This document shows positions 5,925 through 9,080 of a DNA stretch of 9,080 nt, one piece after another. This DNA comes from UBA668 sp031366885. GTDB lineage: Bacteria > Actinomycetota > Acidimicrobiia > Acidimicrobiales > Ilumatobacteraceae. The notes under the pieces were generated by a model. The model had not been told where the DNA came from. It made no database searches and saw only the letters and a program-made list of their open reading frames with translations. Where the stretch lies: the NCBI GenBank assembly GCA_031366885.1, contig JANLPB010000388.1:1-9080 (forward strand), written 5' to 3'. The translations under genes were made by a program, and so were the position numbers. The stretch's first letter is position 1; the number at the start of each line of letters is the position of its first letter.

Positions 5925-6767
5925 CTAGCTCGCGGCGCGCTGCGTGAGTTGCTCAGCGAAGTCGTGCGCAGACCGCGCCCAGCCGTCGGCGCCCAGCGCC
6001 AGCGCATGGTCATAGTCCTGCACTGCCAGCCCACCGACGGCCAAATAGATGCCGCCGTCGATCTCCTTACGTAACGTTGCCAACAACTGTGAGGCCGATT
6101 CCAGGCAGCCCGCGGATGTCACCGACACCCCGATCGCCACCAGATCCGTCGTCCCCTGCGCCGCGCTCACGAATGAGGCGAGCGGCATATCGGCGCCCAT
6201 GTCGGAGACCTCCCAACCCTCACCGCGCAACAGATCGGCGAGCAACGCAATCGGCAGCGAGTGCCGTTCACCTTCGGGCGAACCCAACAGCACCACACCA
6301 CGTGTTCGGCCTCGTCGCGCAAAACGCGGGCCTAGGCGACCAATCAATCGAAACGCGATTCCGGTCGCCCGGTGTTCGACCGACACGTCGAGTTCGCCCG
6401 TCGCCCACCTGGCGCCGATCGAGTGCATCGCTGGGGTGATGACGTCGAGGTAGACCTCATCGATCTCGGTGCCCGCTGCCAACGCTGCTTCCACCACACT
6501 CCAGGCGCCACTGGTGTCACCGGCGACGAGCCGAGACTCAAGCCGAGCCGCCCATGGGGCGCGCCGACGACCACCGCTGGCGACAACCCCCACCGTCGTC
6601 TGAGCCTGGTACGCCTCAAGATCCGCATGGGTGACCTGCCAGGTGCCTCCGACCTTGACCGCCGGCAGCAGACCAAGACGCACATACCGGTACGCCGTCA
6701 TGTAGTGCACGCCCAGCAGTTCGGCTGCTTCGTTCAGCGTGAGGACAGCTGCGGTCACCGACGTCAC
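5925..6767 (-). CDS. HTH plus B12-binding regulator, CarH-like photoreceptor candidate
   Basis: A 280-aa cytoplasmic protein. Residues 8-55 are an excisionase/MerR-type HTH (LTLNEAAELLGVHYMTAYRY to WQVTHADLEAY). About 75-150 is the helical cobalamin cap domain, and 156-275 a Rossmann B12-binding domain. The cap has Trp121 followed after nine residues by Glu131-His132, the spacing of W131/E141/H142 in Thermus CarH. Glu167-Arg168-His169 is the E-x-H motif whose His ligates cobalt. These residues mark adenosylcobalamin light sensors, in which light breaks the Co-C bond and releases the protein from DNA. The HTH is of the short excisionase type, not the usual full MerR module of CarH. GTG 6767 is the chosen start; GTG 6758 is an alternative. 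A 13-bp dyad lies 22 bp upstream. Targets are unknown; imuAB lies immediately downstream on the same strand. Confidence 0.85.
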   Translation of the reverse strand: MTSVTAAVLTLNEAAELLGVHYMTAYRYVRLGLLPAVKVGGTWQVTHADLEAYQAQTTVGVVASGGRRRAPWAARLESRLVAGDTSGAWSVVEAALAAGTEIDEVYLDVITPAMHSIGARWATGELDVSVEHRATGIAFRLIGRLGPRFARRGRTRGVVLLGSPEGERHSLPIALLADLLRGEGWEVSDMGADMPLASFVSAAQGTTDLVAIGVSVTSAGCLESASQLLATLRKEIDGGIYLAVGGLAVQDYDHALALGADGWARSAHDFAEQLTQRAAS

Positions 6768-6788
6768 CGTACGGCCGAGCGTTCAGCA

Positions 6789-6801
6789 CTGCGTAACGCA
6801 G
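6789..6801. promoter_or_regulatory. 13-bp perfect dyad upstream of the B12 regulator
   Basis: CTGCGTAACGCAG is a perfect inverted repeat with one central base, in the 46-bp gap between the nfu-like stop and the B12 regulator start, 22 bp from the GTG. With no loop bases it is a poor hairpin but a good operator shape, so autoregulation by the neighbouring HTH protein is the simplest reading. Confidence 0.45.
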
Positions 6802-6813
6802 CCGTCTGGATTT

Positions 6814-7269
6814 TCAGTGGTTGGCCTTCCACTTGGCGAGCGCAGCGCGGCTGCGTTCGACCAACGTGGGCGGCACCAACGACAGGTAGGCAGCCTCTGG
6901 CCCGCTGACACCATCGGCGGTCGCAGCGGCAGGCGCGGCGCCCTCTTGCGGAGCAACGTCCTCGAACACCGGCATCTCCATACCGGGTTTCCAGTACTGG
7001 TACAGGTCGCGAATGACATCGCCAAGACCGGCGCTGCTGGCGCCCTTGGCGAGATCGAGCGTGATCATGTTGCCGTACACGTGCACCGCGGCCACCCGTC
7101 CGGTGGAGAGCAGATTGCGGGCCAGCGCTGCTGCTGGCCGCGGGCCGATGGCATCGGCAGCGGTGTGGAACACCTCGTGGCCCATGCCTGTCAGGTTGCG
7201 ATTCGCTTCGAAGCGAACCATCCCCGGATTCGAGCTGGCCTTTTCAACGACACCGATCTGCTGACCCAT
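6814..7269 (-). CDS. Nfu/NifU N-terminal-domain protein, no Fe-S site
   Basis: A 151-aa soluble protein. Residues about 8-95 look like the Nfu N-terminal domain (SSNPGMVRFEANRNL at the start, then ALARNLLSTGRVAAVHVYGN then MITLDL, ending in VIRDLYQYW). The NifU C-terminal domain with its CxxC motif is absent and the whole protein has no cysteine, so it cannot assemble an Fe-S cluster itself; a partner-binding or accessory role is more likely. After a Pro/Ala-rich linker (107-125) a short basic helix closes the protein (LVERSRAALAKWKANH). The ATG at 7269 lacks a ribosome binding site, but TACGCT at 7279-7284 could be the -10 of a leaderless mRNA. It is divergent from corA and co-directional with the B12 regulator 46 bp downstream. 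The domain call rests on motif memory only. Confidence 0.7.
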   Translation of the reverse strand: MGQQIGVVEKASSNPGMVRFEANRNLTGMGHEVFHTAADAIGPRPAAALARNLLSTGRVAAVHVYGNMITLDLAKGASSAGLGDVIRDLYQYWKPGMEMPVFEDVAPQEGAAPAAATADGVSGPEAAYLSLVPPTLVERSRAALAKWKANH

Positions 7270-7332
7270 AGTCCGGCCAGCGTAGTGCGAGTGCCACCGC
7301 TGCGACGAGAAGGCGCCGTACTATCGCCGGTG
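7270..7332. promoter_or_regulatory. Divergent nfu-like/corA promoter region
   Basis: A 63-bp gap must serve both genes. TACGCT (7284 to 7279, - strand) ends 9 nt before the nfu-like ATG, and TACTAT (7319-7324, + strand) ends 8 nt before the corA ATG. Both fit TANNNT -10 elements of leaderless actinobacterial promoters. No clear -35 boxes are seen. AGTGCGAGTGCC at 7284-7295 repeats a 12-nt piece of the palindrome (reverse complement of 1170-1181). Confidence 0.4.
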
Positions 7333-8223
7333 ATGATGACCCAGCACGTGTTTGGCGATACCGCTTGGTGGGATGTTGTTGACCCCACCGTCGAAGAGCT
7401 GGAATCGCTGGACCACCAATTCGGTCTCGGTGAGCGCACCTTCGACGAGGCCCGCCGCCGTTCAGCGCGGCCGACGATGCAACGCTTTGCCGACCACGCG
7501 TACGTCGTCGCGTTCAGCGGCACGCTCGGTGAGATCGACATGTACGTGGGCGACAAGTGGTTCGTCACCGTTCGCCTTCACGACGACGAGGGCCGCGAGT
7601 GGGACTCGGCAGTCGCGCTGGGCCGCGTCCAACGACTTGCCCCCGACGTGAGCGCCGGCATGATGCTGGCAACCGTGATCGAGGAGCTGGTCGATGGCTA
7701 CTTCGACTCACTCGATGTTCTCGAAGACCAGCTGGAGGCCATCGAGGACCGTATCTTCAGCGATAAAGCAGATGCCGAACGACAGGTCCAGCAGGAGCTC
7801 TTCGGTGTCCGCCGGCAACTCCTCGAGCTGCGCCGAGCGGTCATCCCCCTGCGAGAAGTCTTGTCGGCATTGCTGCGCAAGGAGGTGGAATGGGTCGAGG
7901 GTGAGGCGCTCGTCGTGTTGCGCGACACATTCGACAAACTGCTGCGGGCAGTCGACATCGTCGACGAGCTGCGCGAGCTGGTCGGCAACGCGGTCGAGGC
8001 GCATTTGGCGGTGATGAGCAACCAGATGAACCTGGTCATGAAGAAGCTGACGGCGTGGGGCTCCATCGTGTTCGGTGCCACGCTGATTGCGGGCATCTAC
8101 GGCATGAACTTTCAGCACATGCCCGAGCTCGGCTGGTTCTGGGGCTATCCGTTCGCGCTCGGCAGCATGGTCGTGATGAGCTTCGTGCTCTACCGAATCT
8201 TCAAGAACCGCGACTGGCTGTAA
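7333..8223 (+). CDS. corA: CorA-family Mg2+/divalent cation transporter
   Basis: A 296-aa membrane protein. It has the acidic cytoplasmic N-terminal domain, long stalk helices (about 105-240, rich in Glu, Leu and Arg), a first membrane helix at about 241-258 ending in the signature YGMNF (Gly257-Met258-Asn259), a short loop with MPEL, a second helix at about 271-290 and the basic tail KNRDWL. GMN is the pore-mouth selectivity motif for Mg2+, and in some members Co2+ or Zn2+ is carried. It assembles as a pentamer. The open frame runs back to 6739, but that part is antisense to the nfu-like gene; ATG 7333 (or 7336) gives the family-like start MMTQHVFGDTAWWDVVDP. TACTAT 8 nt upstream suggests a leaderless transcript. 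It ends 15 bp before the convergent LuxR gene. Confidence 0.93.
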   Translation: MMTQHVFGDTAWWDVVDPTVEELESLDHQFGLGERTFDEARRRSARPTMQRFADHAYVVAFSGTLGEIDMYVGDKWFVTVRLHDDEGREWDSAVALGRVQRLAPDVSAGMMLATVIEELVDGYFDSLDVLEDQLEAIEDRIFSDKADAERQVQQELFGVRRQLLELRRAVIPLREVLSALLRKEVEWVEGEALVVLRDTFDKLLRAVDIVDELRELVGNAVEAHLAVMSNQMNLVMKKLTAWGSIVFGATLIAGIYGMNFQHMPELGWFWGYPFALGSMVVMSFVLYRIFKNRDWL

Positions 8224-8228
8224 CCCGA

Positions 8229-8246
8229 CAGGCTGCGCTCAGCCTG
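8229..8246. terminator. Small hairpin between convergent corA and luxR-type genes
   Basis: CAGGCTG (8229-8235) and CAGCCTG (8240-8246) form a 7-bp perfect stem with loop CGCT, starting 6 nt after the corA stop and overlapping the stop of the opposing gene (8239-8241). No T-run follows on either side. It is a candidate bidirectional terminator. Confidence 0.5.
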
Positions 8247-9080
8247 GTTGCAGGACCACACCGTGGCGCACCGCCCACGCGGCAACTTCCGCTCGGCTGG
8301 ACAGGCCCAGCTTCATCAGGATGTTGGACACGTGGACTGCCGCCGTCTTGGGCGAGATGAACAGCCGCTCAGCGAGTTGGCCGTTGGTCAAGCCCTCGGC
8401 GATCAGCGCGGACACCTCACGTTCACGTGCCGTCAACTCGCCATCGGCGCGCGCGCCGCTGCCCTCCAGACGGCGCACGAGCGCTTCCGCGCGGTCTCGA
8501 CGCCAGCCAGGCCAGCCCTTCAGATCCGCGACCGCAACGCGGGCCTCGGCGAGAGCGCCAACACGGTCGCCAGCTGCCAACATTGCACCCGCCCGCACCG
8601 TCCGCAACGAACCGAGACAGGGCACGTAGAGCATCGGGTCGGGGTCCTGCAAGACCGCCCCCAACGCAGCCGCTGCGCCAGCATGGTCCCCTTCGGCCAA
8701 CAGCAACATGCCCTGCGCATGCTGGTGAAGGAAGTCGTGCGAGGTGTGCAATTTCGCCCAACCATCCACGAACTCGGCACGTACCCGAGCTGCCGGGATG
8801 CCAGCTTGCAGTGCGGCTTGCACCGTCTCCAACATGAACCACAACGAGTGCGACTGGTCCGCGACCGGCGGCGCACTCACAATGATGTTGAACACACGCT
8901 CGGCCTCCGCGCGGTCTCGACGCCAGCCAGGCCAGCCCTTCAGATCCGCGACCGCAACGCGGGCCACGGCGAGAGCGCCAACACGGTCGCCAGCTGCCAA
9001 CATTGCACCTGCCCGGACCGTCCGCAATGAACCGAGACAGGGCACGTAGAGCATCGGGTCGGGGTCCTGCAAGACCGCCC
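8239..9080 (-). CDS. LuxR-type regulator, C-terminal part (runs off edge)
   Basis: Only the C-terminal 280 residues are in the window; the frame is open at the right edge, and the 9072 TTG is internal, because the same VLQDPDPM context occurs inside the protein. The last 65 residues are a LuxR/FixJ HTH (LTAREREVSALIAEGLTNGQ, then LAERLFISPKTAAVHVSNI then LMKLGL). Before it lies an alanine-rich helical region of TPR-like character (EGDHAGAAAALGAVLQ, AAGDRVGALAEARVAVADL), as in large MalT-like or AAA-ATPase LuxR regulators; the expected N-terminal ATPase part would be outside. The helical region holds a recent in-frame duplication. The signal sensed is unknown. Confidence 0.85.
   Translation of the reverse strand, partial: AVLQDPDPMLYVPCLGSLRTVRAGAMLAAGDRVGALAVARVAVADLKGWPGWRRDRAEAERVFNIIVSAPPVADQSHSLWFMLETVQAALQAGIPAARVRAEFVDGWAKLHTSHDFLHQHAQGMLLLAEGDHAGAAAALGAVLQDPDPMLYVPCLGSLRTVRAGAMLAAGDRVGALAEARVAVADLKGWPGWRRDRAEALVRRLEGSGARADGELTAREREVSALIAEGLTNGQLAERLFISPKTAAVHVSNILMKLGLSSRAEVAAWAVRHGVVLQPG
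8486..8660 (-). repeat. 420-bp-period duplication, copy 1
   Basis: This 175-bp segment matches 8906-9080 with four differences (8546, 8590, 8596, 8608), an exact 420-bp offset and no gaps. Only the change at 8546 alters the protein (Glu here, Val in the other copy). It encodes the block from VLQDPDPM to GWRRDRAEA. Confidence 0.95.
8906..9080 (-). repeat. 420-bp-period duplication, copy 2 (cut by edge)
   Basis: The second copy of 8486-8660 is still matching at the last base of the window, so the repeat probably continues to the right. The 245 bp between the copies (8661-8905) is single copy here. A period of 140 codons keeps the reading frame. Confidence 0.95.

Noticed and set aside
6739..7332. 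N-terminal extension of the corA frame
   Set aside because: The extra 198 codons are antisense to the nfu-like gene and carry no CorA similarity; family-like sequence begins at 7333.

Overview
The window is GC-rich DNA, densely packed with genes, and looks like a chromosomal segment from a high-GC actinobacterium. The indications are an ImuA/ImuB mutasome pair of the actinobacterial type, a near-consensus CGAAC-N4-GTTCG LexA box, GTG starts, and several genes that appear leaderless (TANNNT -10 elements 6 to 9 nt before the start codon). A member of the Acidimicrobiia is plausible, but this is an inference from gene style, not from a marker gene.

Layout. 1-217: upstream region with at most one doubtful 50-codon ORF. 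218-1069 (+): OmpR/PhoB-type response regulator with a degenerate receiver domain. 1078-1199: a 122-bp imperfect palindrome built from 8-bp TCCGAGTG boxes, lying between convergent genes. 1191-2102 (-) and 2176-3066 (+): a divergent pair, an EamA-like DMT exporter and a LysR-type regulator. 3074-3494 (-): a decayed RelE/ParE-type toxin and Phd/YefM-type antitoxin, abutting the 3' end of imuB. 3511-5106 (-) imuB and 5113-5880 (-) imuA, with a LexA box just upstream. 5925-6767 (-): an HTH plus cobalamin-binding regulator carrying the W-x9-EH signature of CarH-type photoreceptors. 6814-7269 (-): a protein with a NifU/Nfu N-terminal domain only. 7333-8223 (+): a CorA-type divalent cation transporter. 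8239 to the right edge (-): the C-terminal part of a LuxR-type regulator whose helical region contains a recent in-frame duplication with a 420-bp period.

How the genes may work together. LysR probably controls the divergent exporter. ImuA and ImuB form a translationally coupled, SOS-controlled pair that would bridge a DnaE2-type error-prone polymerase to the sliding clamp; dnaE2 is not in the window. The nfu-like gene, the B12 regulator, imuA and imuB all run in the same direction with short gaps. This puts a putative light- or B12-responsive regulator directly upstream of the DNA-damage mutasome.

The most unusual items are the large box-built palindrome, the B12 regulator next to imuAB, the multiply broken toxin-antitoxin remnant, and three separate in-frame tandem duplications (15 bp x3 twice, 420-bp period once) in three different genes.
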